34,095 nt of DNA, taken from positions 1-34,095 of the forward strand of contig JAOHEU010000007.1 in the NCBI GenBank assembly GCA_028097645.1, given 5' to 3'. The notes under the pieces were generated by a model, which made no database searches, had not been told where the DNA came from, and was given only the letters and a program-made list of their open reading frames with translations. This stretch comes from Candidatus Pelagibacter sp. (GTDB lineage Bacteria > Pseudomonadota > Alphaproteobacteria > Pelagibacterales > Pelagibacteraceae). The position numbers were made by a program, and so were the translations under genes. This document shows positions 25,160-32,696 of this stretch, piece by piece. Each line of letters begins with the position of its first letter. Positions within the stretch are counted from its first letter, which is position 1.

Positions 25160-25617
25160 TACTTATCTTTACTAAATGGTAGCCACTTTTCAAACACCGA
25201 TTTAGATGGTCCATCATAAGGAATAGAGTATGAGCTAGGATTAGGACTAGTTAAAACTTCAATTCCTTTCGAAAACACAAAAATAAATACTACCACAAAA
25301 ACGATGACCATTATTTTAAAGGGGTCAAAATTTTTTGTTTTAAAAACACTACTAGATTTTTCTTCTGCTTTATGGAAATGTTTGAAGGTCATATAAACAG
25401 CAAATATTAAACCAATATGAGCTATATAAAGACCCGCCCAACCAAATGCAAAAGTTGTATAAGAAAAAATATATAAACTAAAAACTGTCGTCCAAATAAA
25501 ACTTAAAACTAATAATATTTGTAATCTTACAGATCTTGGTAAAGATCTAAGATCATTTTTGCTGTCATCAAACAATATATTTGCAGCATCTACCATCCAG
25601 TTTTTTAGCGATTCCAT
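25159..25617 (-). CDS. Three-TM membrane protein, unknown
   Basis: A 152-residue protein with hydrophobic segments at about 33-53, 58-78 and 101-120, a polar N terminus and a C-terminal tail with proline-rich TSPNPSSYSIPYDGPSKS. I do not recognise a family. It is transcribed ahead of the PsiE-like gene with a one-base overlap. Upstream is the 24-bp palindrome at 25626-25649 and a TTGACA at 25653-25658, so this gene appears to head the two-gene unit and may be regulated at that palindrome. Confidence 0.75.
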   Translation of the reverse strand: MESLKNWMVDAANILFDDSKNDLRSLPRSVRLQILLVLSFIWTTVFSLYIFSYTTFAFGWAGLYIAHIGLIFAVYMTFKHFHKAEEKSSSVFKTKNFDPFKIMVIVFVVVFIFVFSKGIEVLTSPNPSSYSIPYDGPSKSVFEKWLPFSKDK

Positions 25618-25625
25618 AATATTAA

Positions 25626-25658
25626 GTTATAATCTTTAAAGATTATAACAAATGTCAA
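25626..25658 (-). promoter_or_regulatory. Palindromic operator and -35 upstream of the membrane-gene pair
   Basis: A perfect 24-bp palindrome (25626-25649) starts 9 bp upstream of the ATG at 25617. The half-site is GTTATAATCTTT, followed directly by its reverse complement. On the minus strand a consensus -35, TTGACA (25653-25658), lies 3 bp further upstream, so the palindrome fills the spacer and overlaps the likely -10 (GATTAT at an 18-bp spacing, 4/6). That is a common place for a repressor operator. It could also form a hairpin in the leader if transcription starts further upstream. Confidence 0.5.
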
Positions 25659-25671
25659 ATTGTCCTAAATA

Positions 25672-26289
25672 CTAGTTTAAATTTGCTTTAATAACGCTTT
25701 CTAATTGGCTAGAGCTTTGGGCACCTGAAATAAAATCTTTTCCTATCTCAAAAAAAGGAACACCATTAATATTTTTTTCTCTAGCGTCAGATATTTTTGA
25801 ATTTACAAGTTCAATATTTTTTTCATTAATAAAGTCTTTAAATTCTTTTTCATGAATATTATTTTGTTTAGCAATTTTAATTAAAATATCTAAATTTCCA
25901 ATATCAAGTCCGTCAATAAAATATGATTGATATATTTTTTCTTTAATTTCATTTCCTAAATTAAATCGTTCACTTAAAATAATAAGTAAATGAGAAAGAA
26001 CAGTGTTTGGAGTTTTATTTATTTTATCCAAATTAAAATTCATGCCAGACTCTTTTGCTTTTAACCTCATATTTTCATACATGGGAGCAGCATAATCTTT
26101 TCCACCAAATTTTATTTCAAGATATTTTTCTCGAGAAATTCCTTCAGTTGGCATGTCAGGATTTAATTGAAAAGGTACATGCTTAATATCAAATTTTATA
26201 TTAGAAAATTTTTTTAAGGCATTATTTAAGTTTGTATGTCCAATAAAACACCATCCACAAATGGTATCTGCAAAAATGTTTATTTTCAT
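25672..26289 (-). CDS. DsbA/FrnE-like thioredoxin-fold oxidoreductase
   Basis: A 205-residue DsbA-fold protein of the FrnE/2-hydroxychromene-2-carboxylate isomerase-like group. It has no signal peptide, so it is probably cytoplasmic. The redox motif is C-G-W-C at 11-14 (FADTICGWCFIGH), where relatives usually have CPWC. FQLNPDMPTEG (41-51), REKYLEIKFG and the cis-Pro loop GVPFFEIG are family features. It probably reduces or isomerises disulfides or a glutathione conjugate. It lies 4 bp downstream of argG on the same strand. The terminal region before 25672 has no obvious terminator. Confidence 0.85.
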   Translation of the reverse strand: MKINIFADTICGWCFIGHTNLNNALKKFSNIKFDIKHVPFQLNPDMPTEGISREKYLEIKFGGKDYAAPMYENMRLKAKESGMNFNLDKINKTPNTVLSHLLIILSERFNLGNEIKEKIYQSYFIDGLDIGNLDILIKIAKQNNIHEKEFKDFINEKNIELVNSKISDAREKNINGVPFFEIGKDFISGAQSSSQLESVIKANLN

Positions 26290-26293
26290 TAAT

Positions 26294-27481
26294 TTAAGAA
26301 CGAAGTTTTTTTTTGTGATAATTAATAAATCTCTCTACATTTGATTTATTAAATGTTTTGTTTTCCTCAAAAGAAACTTTTTTCATAGAGTAAGCAGAGC
26401 TTTTAGTTTGTCTAGATTCTATAATTACATTTCCTTTATAAAGTTTGAGTTTAACTGAGCCATTTACCTTATTCTTTTTAAGATCTACAATTTTTTGAAG
26501 TTTAAATCTTTCTTTTGAGTCCCAATAACCATTATAGATAAGTTCAGCATATCTTGGCATTATTTGATCTTTTTTGTGCATAGTTTCTTTATCTAAAGTT
26601 ACAGACTCGATGGCTCTATGAGCATGAATTAATAATGTTCCACCTGGTGTTTCGTATACTCCTCTAGATTTTATTCCAATAAATCTGTTCTCCACTAAGT
26701 CCACTCTTCCAATTCCATTTTTACCCGCAAGCAGATTTAGTTTTTCTAATAATTTTGAAGGTGATAATTTTTTTTCATTAATTCCAATAGGGTCACTGTT
26801 TTTAAAATTGATTGTTACAAAGCTTGGTTTGTTAGGTGCCTTTTCAGGTGAAGTCGTTCTTTGGAATATAAATTCAGGAGCAGAATTTTTTGGGTTCTCT
26901 AAAATTTTACCCTCGGTTGATGTATGAAATAAATTATCATCAACTGAAAAGGGGGGAGCTCCTTTTTTATCTTTTGGAATGTCTATTCCATGTTTTTTTG
27001 CATAATTAATTAAATCAGTTCGAGATTTTAGCTTCCAAATTCTCCACGGAGCAATTATCTTTATTTTAGGTCCAAAATAATGGTATCCCAATTCAAATCT
27101 AACCTGGTCATTTCCTTTACCAGTTGCACCATGCGAAACTGCATAAGCATTAAATTTTTTAGCAACTCTTATTTGATCTTTAGCAATTAGTGGTCTCGCT
27201 ATGGATGTACCTAATAAATAAACACCTTCATAAATTGCATGACCTCTGATCATTGGATACACATAATCTTTCACAAATGTATCTTTTAAATCTTTGATTA
27301 TAATATTTTTAACTCCGAATTTTTTTGCATTAGTAATAATTTTTTTTCTATCAATTTCTTGACCCACATCAGCGGTGTAACAAATTACTTCTGCATCATA
27401 ATTTTCTTGGAGCCATTTTAAAATTATAGAGGTATCAAGGCCTCCAGAGTAAGCTAGAACAATTTTCTTTTTTGAATTCAT
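26294..27481 (-). CDS. argG: Argininosuccinate synthase
   Basis: ArgG condenses citrulline and aspartate, using ATP, in arginine synthesis. The 395-residue protein has the P-loop pyrophosphatase motif AYSGGLDTSIILKWL (10-24), VICYTADVGQE (32-42), TSIARPLIA (92-100), SHGATGKGNDQVRFELGY (114-131) and PRYAELIYNGYW (about 307-318). All key elements of the nucleotide- and citrulline-binding sites are present and length is typical. It lies 4 bp after the IalB-like gene and 4 bp before the DsbA-like gene. No arginine-regulatory site is evident. Confidence 0.97.
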   Translation of the reverse strand: MNSKKKIVLAYSGGLDTSIILKWLQENYDAEVICYTADVGQEIDRKKIITNAKKFGVKNIIIKDLKDTFVKDYVYPMIRGHAIYEGVYLLGTSIARPLIAKDQIRVAKKFNAYAVSHGATGKGNDQVRFELGYHYFGPKIKIIAPWRIWKLKSRTDLINYAKKHGIDIPKDKKGAPPFSVDDNLFHTSTEGKILENPKNSAPEFIFQRTTSPEKAPNKPSFVTINFKNSDPIGINEKKLSPSKLLEKLNLLAGKNGIGRVDLVENRFIGIKSRGVYETPGGTLLIHAHRAIESVTLDKETMHKKDQIMPRYAELIYNGYWDSKERFKLQKIVDLKKNKVNGSVKLKLYKGNVIIESRQTKSSAYSMKKVSFEENKTFNKSNVERFINYHKKKLRS

Positions 27482-27485
27482 TAAA

Positions 27486-27998
27486 TTAACTACAAGCTTT
27501 TTTTGTAGCGTTGTAAGCTTTAGTAAAGCCTAGCAAAGAATAATGGTCGATTGTTTGAGAACCTTGTTGATTGTAACCAGTTATCATAATTCTGGATCCT
27601 TTTTTCATTCTGCTGATCATTCTAAATTCAACTTTAGTATCTGCAATCCAAGCAAAACCTTGCTCTTTAATATCAAATTTGAATTTATTTTTCCCTGATT
27701 GAGCTGTTACTGTGTTGCTATTAAATATATAGCCTGCAGTTACACTTACTTCATCTATAATTTTTTCATCAGGTCTAAAGGCAATAAATAATTTGGCATC
27801 TCTTTTACTATTTGATTTTGGACCTTGTAAAATAGGTGAAGATTGCGCAAAGCAAACTTTGCCTGTAGCCTCTGTTACAACCATTGATTCCCAATCTTTA
27901 TATTTACCAATTTTTTTTACTTCTTCTGCAGATAGTTGACTGTAAAAACCAATAAAAATTATTGGCAAAATTAGTAAAATTTTCTTAATTATGGACAT
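27486..27998 (-). CDS. Invasion-associated locus B (IalB) family exported protein
   Basis: A 170-residue protein with a clear signal peptide (MSIIKKILLILPIIFIGFYSQLSA, cleavage after about 24). The mature part has the family's YKDWESMVV (34-42), GKVCFAQSSP (46-55), LFIAFRP (70-76), EVSVTAGY and the C-terminal SRMKKGSRIMITGYNQQGSQTIDHYSLLGFTKA. IalB is named from Bartonella, but relatives are common in free-living alphaproteobacteria and probably work in the envelope; no activity is known. It overlaps the aldo/keto reductase stop by 10 bp, and the argG start is 4 bp away. Confidence 0.9.
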   Translation of the reverse strand: MSIIKKILLILPIIFIGFYSQLSAEEVKKIGKYKDWESMVVTEATGKVCFAQSSPILQGPKSNSKRDAKLFIAFRPDEKIIDEVSVTAGYIFNSNTVTAQSGKNKFKFDIKEQGFAWIADTKVEFRMISRMKKGSRIMITGYNQQGSQTIDHYSLLGFTKAYNATKKACS

Positions 27999-29026
27999 GG
28001 GTTTGGATAAATTGTTTGAACGTTATTAATTTCTTTAATGACATCATCAGATAAATTTATGTTTACACTTTCTATATTTGTTTTCAACTGCTCCATTGTC
28101 GTTGCACCAATAATAACAGAGGTAACAAATGGTTGAATTTCTAAAAATTTTAAAGACATTTGAGCTAAATCAAGACCATGTTTGTTAGCTATTTCATAAT
28201 AAGCATCAACTGCTTTTTCTGTATTAGGTTTTGCATATCTTGTCCAAAAATTAGGATCTCTTTCAATCCTAGAATTTTTTGGCAGTTGATTGTTTCTGTA
28301 TTTTCCAGACAAGTAGCCGCTAGCTAATGGTGAATATGCTAAAAGTCCTATTTCGTCTCTAATTGATATTTCGGCTAAACCAACTTCATAAGTTCTATTT
28401 AATAAACTATATGGATTTTGAATAGACATCATTCTTGGCAAGTCTTTTTCTTTTGAGAGTTCCAGATATTTTGAAACACCCCATGGAGTTTCATTTGATA
28501 ATCCTATCTCTCTTATTTTTCCAGCATCCACAAATCTTTTAAGGTTCCCAAGCACATCTTCAAATTTATTCCATCCTCCATTTTCTTTATGTTCATACCC
28601 AAGGCGACCAAACATATTTGTATTTCTTTCAGGCCAGTGAAGTTGGTAGAGATCAATGTAATCTGTTTGTAATCTTTTTAAGCTATCATTAACAGCTTCG
28701 GTCATTTTATCTAAGCCATAGTTATTTCCACCACCTCTTAAATAAGCCCTCATAGGACCAGCAACTTTTGAAGCTAAAATAACCTTGTCTCTTTTTTTGG
28801 ATTTTTTAAACCAGTTACCAATTATGATTTCTGTATGACCATAAGTTTCTTCTCTTGGTGGCACAGCATACAGTTCTGCTGTATCCCAAAAATTTACTCC
28901 TTGATCAAGAGCGTAATCCATTTGTTCAAAACCTTCTTCTTGAGTGTTTTGTTCACCCCAAGTCATGGTACCGAGACAAATTGTACTTACATCAAGATCA
29001 GTATTACCTAGTTTTTTATAATTCAT
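27989..29026 (-). CDS. Aldo/keto reductase (Tas-like)
   Basis: A 345-residue NADP(H)-dependent TIM-barrel reductase. It shows LGNTDLDVSTICLGTMTWGEQN (6-27), FWDTAELYAVPP (46-57, with catalytic Asp and Tyr), ILASKVAGP (83-91, with Lys), DYIDLYQLHWPERN (121-134, with His), GLSNETPWGV (176-185), LLAYSPLASGYLSGKY (228-243) and an NADP-phosphate binding SVIIGATTMEQLKTNI (about 306-321). The sequence fits the Tas-like branch. The substrate is unknown. It is divergent from the Bax-inhibitor-like gene and overlaps the IalB gene by 10 bp. Confidence 0.93.
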   Translation of the reverse strand: MNYKKLGNTDLDVSTICLGTMTWGEQNTQEEGFEQMDYALDQGVNFWDTAELYAVPPREETYGHTEIIIGNWFKKSKKRDKVILASKVAGPMRAYLRGGGNNYGLDKMTEAVNDSLKRLQTDYIDLYQLHWPERNTNMFGRLGYEHKENGGWNKFEDVLGNLKRFVDAGKIREIGLSNETPWGVSKYLELSKEKDLPRMMSIQNPYSLLNRTYEVGLAEISIRDEIGLLAYSPLASGYLSGKYRNNQLPKNSRIERDPNFWTRYAKPNTEKAVDAYYEIANKHGLDLAQMSLKFLEIQPFVTSVIIGATTMEQLKTNIESVNINLSDDVIKEINNVQTIYPNPCP

Positions 29027-29071
29027 TATGCTTTTTGTTCAATTTGGATATTTTAAATCTTTTAAGGCATC

Positions 29072-29102
29072 TTGAATAATTAGTAAAAGACTATTATATA
29101 AT
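29072..29102 (+). promoter_or_regulatory. Putative promoter of the Bax-inhibitor-1-like gene
   Basis: A -35-like TTGAAT (29072-29077) precedes overlapping -10 candidates, TATATA at 29095-29100 (17-bp spacer) or TATAAT at 29097-29102 (19-bp spacer). The ATG at 29110 would then be at, or within about 8 nt of, the transcript start, and no Shine-Dalgarno is seen. This suggests a leaderless or near-leaderless mRNA. Confidence 0.45.
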
Positions 29103-29109
29103 ACTCATT

Positions 29110-29871
29110 ATGGAATTTGATAAAAACGAAATATTAAATAGAGCTAAAGCAGCTCAACAAACAGCAGTTGTAATGGATGAAGGCTTAAGAGCTTACATGC
29201 TAAAAGTTTATAATTACATGGCAACTGGAATTTTATTAACAGGAATAGTTGCACTTCTTACATTTAAAATGTCAGTAGTTACAAATGATGCAGGATCTAT
29301 TGTTGGTCTAACATCAGTTGGTAATGCAATTTATATGTCTGGACTAAAATGGCTTGTAATGTTGGCGCCTTTAGGAATAGTTTTTTATATGAGTTTTGGA
29401 ATTAATAAAATGAGTGCTTCAAAAGCACAAACTACTTTTTGGGTTTTTGCAGGATTAATGGGTTTGTCGTTATCGTCAATTTTATTAGTTTACACTGGCA
29501 TGAGTGTAACAAGAGTTTTCTTTATATGTTCAGCAACTTTCGGAGCAATGAGCATTTATGGCTACACAACTAAAAGAGATTTAACAAAACTTGGCTCATT
29601 TTTAATGATGGGTTTAATCGGAATTATTATCGCATCAATTGTTAATATCTTCATGCAATCATCAATGATGTATTTTGTAATATCAATCTTAGGTGTTTTA
29701 ATTTTTGTGGGCTTAACAGCTTATGACACTCAAAAAATTAAAAATATGTATGCTGTAAGTGATACAGGCGAAGTCATGGGCAAAAAAGCTGTGATGGGTG
29801 CTCTTACACTTTACTTAGACTTTATAAACTTATTTATAATGTTGCTAAGATTGTTTGGACAAAGAAGATAA
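29110..29871 (+). CDS. Bax inhibitor-1/YccA family membrane protein
   Basis: A 253-residue integral membrane protein with seven hydrophobic segments. It has the BI-1 features DEGLRAYMLKVYNYMATGILLTG (18-40), ITKNKMSASKAQT-like loop (GINKMSASKAQTTFW, about 97-111), a SATFGAMSIYGYTTKRDLTKLGSFLMMGLIGI stretch (about 141-172) and the C-terminal FVGLTAYDTQKIKNMY (199-214). The YDTQ motif, followed by LTLYLDFINLFIMLLRLFG, is the family's conserved end. BI-1 proteins are pH-sensitive ion channels or leak proteins; bacterial members affect protease or membrane stability. It stands alone on the plus strand. Confidence 0.95.
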   Translation: MEFDKNEILNRAKAAQQTAVVMDEGLRAYMLKVYNYMATGILLTGIVALLTFKMSVVTNDAGSIVGLTSVGNAIYMSGLKWLVMLAPLGIVFYMSFGINKMSASKAQTTFWVFAGLMGLSLSSILLVYTGMSVTRVFFICSATFGAMSIYGYTTKRDLTKLGSFLMMGLIGIIIASIVNIFMQSSMMYFVISILGVLIFVGLTAYDTQKIKNMYAVSDTGEVMGKKAVMGALTLYLDFINLFIMLLRLFGQRR

Positions 29872-29873
29872 TC

Positions 29874-30218
29874 TTATTTTTGTAGCTTTTTCCAATTAGT
29901 ATTTTTTAATAATACTTTAAGGTCAAAAGAGTTTTTCAAGATTTTTCCACTGGTATCAGTTATCAAGTATCTAAGATTTTTATTCTTAGGCCTAAAGTTT
30001 TTGCAAATTTTATATAAAGCATTCTCTGCAGCATTTCTAAAGACACTAAAGCTCACTTGTTTACTTGAGATACTTAAACCATAATCTTTCCATGATCCTT
30101 CAGAGACCATTTTGGCATACAAATCTAAGATAATTTTTAGTTCCTCTTTTTCAAAAAATTGTTTTTCTTCTATTTGTTTGTGAGGATTATTAACAACTAG
30201 TTTTAAGTTACTAGGCAT
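29874..30218 (-). CDS. DUF2794 protein
   Basis: A 114-residue protein matching DUF2794, an alphaproteobacterial family. The core is FFEKEELKIILDLYAKMVSEGSWKDYGLSI (21-50), SFSVFRNAAENALYKICKNFRP (56-77) and DTSGKILKNSFDLKVLLK (88-105). It has no membrane segment or signal. Its function is unknown. It overlaps the ispZ/YciB gene by 8 bp on the same strand and ends 2 bp from the convergent Bax-inhibitor gene. Confidence 0.9.
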   Translation of the reverse strand: MPSNLKLVVNNPHKQIEEKQFFEKEELKIILDLYAKMVSEGSWKDYGLSISSKQVSFSVFRNAAENALYKICKNFRPKNKNLRYLITDTSGKILKNSFDLKVLLKNTNWKKLQK

Positions 30219-30762
30219 CCATTTTGTGTTTATTGATTAATGGTATCTGGAAACCTGTAAAAATAATAGTTATTGGCAACATTCCCCATACTTTAAAGTT
30301 TACCCAAAACTCCTCAGTTTGAGTTCTCCAGACGCATTCATTTAATATTGCAAGACCAAAGAAAAAAAACATCCATCTTCTATTTAACAATTCCCATCCC
30401 AAATCTGAAAGTGGAATTGATTTACCCATAATTTTTTTTAATACAGGCTCTTTGGTAAAATATTTTCCAAAATATAAAGCTAAAGCAAAAATAATATTTA
30501 TTATGGTAGGTTTTACGTAAATAAATATAGGATCATTAAAATAAATGGTTAATCCACCAAAAAATGTAATTAATATTCCACTAATTAATGGCATTGGAGG
30601 TATTTTTTTTTCAAAAAACCAAACAACGGCTAAAGCAACTAAAGTTGCAACTATAAGTGGAGGAATAGCAACTGATAAATTTTTATCACTATTGTAGTAG
30701 TAAAAAAAAAATATAGCTAATGGTCCAAAATCTGTAACAAATTTTAAAAAAGATTTATTCAC
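30211..30762 (-). CDS. yciB: Septation protein A / inner membrane protein YciB (IspZ)
   Basis: A 183-residue protein with about five hydrophobic segments. The family signature FVTDFGPLAIFFFYYY (8-23), SGILITFFGGLTIYFND (about 60-76), PTIINIIFALALYFGKYF (85-102), GWELLNRRWMFFFFGLAILNECVWRTQTEEFWVNFKVWGMLPIT (123-166) covers nearly the whole length. YciB (IspZ/IspA) is involved in septation and envelope synthesis. The GWELLNRRW and E-FWVNFKVWGM-P motifs are strongly conserved in the family, so I am confident. It is divergent from hspQ, with 87 bp between. Confidence 0.95.
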   Translation of the reverse strand: MNKSFLKFVTDFGPLAIFFFYYYNSDKNLSVAIPPLIVATLVALAVVWFFEKKIPPMPLISGILITFFGGLTIYFNDPIFIYVKPTIINIIFALALYFGKYFTKEPVLKKIMGKSIPLSDLGWELLNRRWMFFFFGLAILNECVWRTQTEEFWVNFKVWGMLPITIIFTGFQIPLINKHKMDA

Positions 30763-30813
30763 TAGAAAGATATTAACATATTTGCCACATCACAAAACAT
30801 TAATCTTTTTAGC

Positions 30814-30841
30814 ATTGATTTTTATTTTTAAATACCCATAC
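30814..30841 (+). promoter_or_regulatory. Putative heat-shock sigma factor (RpoH) promoter of hspQ
   Basis: ATTGAT (30814-30819) resembles the RpoH -35 CTTGAA (4/6). After a 14-bp spacer, ACCCATAC (30834-30841) resembles the -10 CCCCATNT. The predicted transcript start is near 30848, just 2 nt ahead of the hspQ ATG, so the mRNA would be essentially leaderless. The match to a heat-shock gene makes this more than chance, but it is a motif-only call. Confidence 0.5.
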
Positions 30842-30849
30842 TAATTAAT

Positions 30850-31170
30850 ATGCCAATTCAAAAAGCTAAATTCTCAATTGGAGATATCGTAAAACATAAA
30901 CACTTCGAATTTAGAGGTGTGATATATGATGTAGATTTTGAATTTAATAATTCAGAAGAATGGTACCAATCCATTCCTAAAAATGTGAGACCAAGAAAAG
31001 ATCAGCCTTTTTATCATCTATTAGCTGAAAATGACGAAATAACTTATGAAGCTTATGTTTCAGAACAAAATCTTCTTATGGATGACTCTGATGAGCCAAT
31101 AAAACATCCTTTAATTGAAGAGATTTTTTCAGGAAAAAAAGGCTCTAGTTATTTTAAAATGTCTAACTAA
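30850..31170 (+). CDS. hspQ: Heat shock protein HspQ
   Basis: A 106-residue protein of the HspQ/YccV-like family. The single domain shows KFSIGDIVKHKHFEFRGVIYDVDFEFNNSEEWY (7-39), RPRKDQPFYHLLAENDE (47-63), TYEAYVSEQNLL (65-76), and the acidic-to-basic tail ends near SGKKGSSYFKM. HspQ is a heat-shock-induced protein which, in enterobacteria, helps destabilise DnaA mutant protein and modulates Lon protease. Here a putative heat-shock promoter lies upstream. It is divergent from yciB and 163 bp ahead of ccmC. Confidence 0.95.
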   Translation: MPIQKAKFSIGDIVKHKHFEFRGVIYDVDFEFNNSEEWYQSIPKNVRPRKDQPFYHLLAENDEITYEAYVSEQNLLMDDSDEPIKHPLIEEIFSGKKGSSYFKMSN

Positions 31171-31237
31171 ACCTATCATTTTTCAAACACATTTAGCTCA
31201 AATCTAAGCCATATAAATTAATTAAATTAATCTCATA

Positions 31238-31301
31238 TTCTGATCAAGAGTGTTAAACGTTAATTTCAAATCATTGTCTCCCTCTGCATTCTTGATCGGA
31301 A
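31238..31301 (+). promoter_or_regulatory. Long hairpin in the ccmC leader region
   Basis: The 163-bp gap between hspQ and ccmC holds an imperfect inverted repeat. TTCTGATCAAGAGTGT (31238-31253) pairs with GCATTCTTGATCGGAA (31286-31301) in a 16-bp stem with G-U pairs but no mismatches in RNA, around a 32-nt loop. It starts 96 bp before the ccmC ATG. No U-tract follows, so it is not a simple terminator. It may be part of a structured leader or a small RNA, or an operator. Function is unknown. Confidence 0.4.
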
Positions 31302-31333
31302 ATCCTTTTCATACTAAACATCACTAATTAAAT

Positions 31334-32041
31334 ATGTTTAAACTATTTCATCCAAACAAGATTTTTCAGATAACCTCTAAAGCTCCTAAATATGTTTTGA
31401 TTTTATTTGTGATGGTACTTTCAGTTGGATTAACTGAAGCGCTAATTTTGTCACCTGAAGATTATAAGCAAAGTGATGCTGTTAGAATTATGTATGTTCA
31501 TGTTCCAGCTGCTTGGATTTCTCTGGGTATTTTTTCAAGCATAACTTTTTTATCCATTAGTGGATTTATTTTTAAAAATAAGAATTTTTTTTTAATTGCA
31601 AAAAGTTTAGCACCCTCAGGATTTGTTTTTAATATTATTGCATTAGTGACTGGGGCTATCTGGGGAAAGCCTACATGGGGAACATGGTGGGCTTGGGATG
31701 CAAGGATAACTTCCATGTTAATACTGGCACTCTTTTATGCAATGTATCTAATTTCGTGGAGGATTTATGAAAGCGAAGAAAAAGTTTTTAAGATCACCAC
31801 TTTTATTACCGTACTAGGTATAGTTAATGTTCCTATTATTAAATACTCTGTAGATTGGTGGAATACACTGCATCAACCAGCATCAATCAATATTTTATCA
31901 AAAAGTTCTATTCATTCATCAATGCTTTTTCCTTTACTAATCATGACTGCGGCATTTGCTCTTTTTTCATTGCTAATTTTCTTAATGAAATATAATACAG
32001 AACTGATAAAAATTAAAAATAAAGGCTTAGATAGACTATGA
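31334..32041 (+). CDS. ccmC: Heme exporter protein CcmC
   Basis: CcmC, an inner membrane protein, loads heme onto CcmE in cytochrome c maturation system I. The 235-residue protein has six hydrophobic segments and the tryptophan-rich periplasmic motif WGTWWAWDARITS (115-127). The heme-axial His residues are in MYVHVPAAW (H56) and TLHQPASI (H180). Their spacing of 124 residues equals that of E. coli H60 and H184. It overlaps ccmD by 4 bp. ccmA and ccmB, which often precede it, are not here; hspQ is instead the neighbour. The leader hairpin at 31238-31301 lies upstream. Confidence 0.96.
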   Translation: MFKLFHPNKIFQITSKAPKYVLILFVMVLSVGLTEALILSPEDYKQSDAVRIMYVHVPAAWISLGIFSSITFLSISGFIFKNKNFFLIAKSLAPSGFVFNIIALVTGAIWGKPTWGTWWAWDARITSMLILALFYAMYLISWRIYESEEKVFKITTFITVLGIVNVPIIKYSVDWWNTLHQPASINILSKSSIHSSMLFPLLIMTAAFALFSLLIFLMKYNTELIKIKNKGLDRL

Positions 32042-32265
32042 TAAATGAATTACTTTTTATGAACGGATACGGAGTTTACGTATTGTCAGCATTCGGTTTT
32101 ACGCTTTTAAGTTTTTCAGCTCTATATTTGATTACAAAGGTTCAATTTATTAAGGAACAAAATAAATTTGTAGCTAAATTTGGATCCCTAAACTCTGAAA
32201 AAGCTAAATCTGCAAAATCACAAAAAATAAATAAAGAAATTTTAGCTAACGCCACAAACAACTAA
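32038..32265 (+). CDS. ccmD: Heme exporter protein CcmD
   Basis: A 75-residue protein with one N-terminal membrane segment (about 10-32, NGYGVYVLSAFGFTLLSFSALYL) and a basic cytoplasmic tail (KFVAKFGSLNSEKAKSAKSQKINKEI). CcmD is a small subunit that releases holo-CcmE from the CcmABC complex. Its sequence is poorly conserved and the call rests on the GYGVYV motif, the topology and the ccmC-ccmD-ccmE order. It overlaps ccmC by 4 bp (ATGA). Confidence 0.88.
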   Translation: MINELLFMNGYGVYVLSAFGFTLLSFSALYLITKVQFIKEQNKFVAKFGSLNSEKAKSAKSQKINKEILANATNN

Positions 32266-32275
32266 CTTTTGAACC

Positions 32276-32695
32276 ATGTATGGTCGTAAAGTTAAATTAA
32301 GATTTTTGTTTGTAGTACTTATTTTAATTACTTTAATATTAACAACATTCCTTGTTTTAAAATCTCTTGAAGAAAACGTAGTATACTTTCAGTCACCATC
32401 AGAAATTAAAGCTTTATCAGAATTAGATAAAAAAAGAATTAGAGTTGGCGGAATGGTAAAAAAAGACTCTATTTCAATAAATTCCAGTGAACTTAAGTTT
32501 GTAATTACAGATTTTAAAAATGAAATAAATGTAACCTATACTGGAGCAATCCCAAATCTTTTTGAAGAAGGAAAAGGAGTAGTTGCAGAAGGAGTTTTAA
32601 ATGACAGAAATTTTTTTTCTGCTTCAAAAATTCTAGCAAAACATGATGAAAATTATATGCCCCCTGAAGTAAAAGAAGCGCTTGGAGAAAAGTAA
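32276..32695 (+). CDS. ccmE: Cytochrome c-type biogenesis protein CcmE
   Basis: CcmE is the periplasmic heme chaperone. The 139-residue protein has one N-terminal anchor (about 8-28, [21 protein letters not shown]) and an OB-fold domain with FQSPSEIK (38-45), [11 protein letters not shown] (55-65), [33 protein letters not shown] (about 74-106) and the heme-binding [10 protein letters not shown] at 123-132, where H123 binds heme covalently and Y127 is the usual axial ligand. It fits the family in length and motif. It precedes ccmF by one base. Confidence 0.95.
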   Translation: MYGRKVKLRFLFVVLILITLILTTFLVLKSLEENVVYFQSPSEIKALSELDKKRIRVGGMVKKDSISINSSELKFVITDFKNEINVTYTGAIPNLFEEGKGVVAEGVLNDRNFFSASKILAKHDENYMPPEVKEALGEK

Positions 32696-32696
32696 G

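Noticed and set aside
25618..25671. Pho box upstream of the PsiE-like operon
   Set aside because: I looked for direct repeats resembling CTGTCAT and found only a single TGTCA, so phosphate control is not supported.
31171..31333. Possible 6S RNA between hspQ and ccmC
   Set aside because: The gap is about the right size and has one long stem, but I could not build the closing stem and central bulge of 6S RNA, so I reported only the hairpin.
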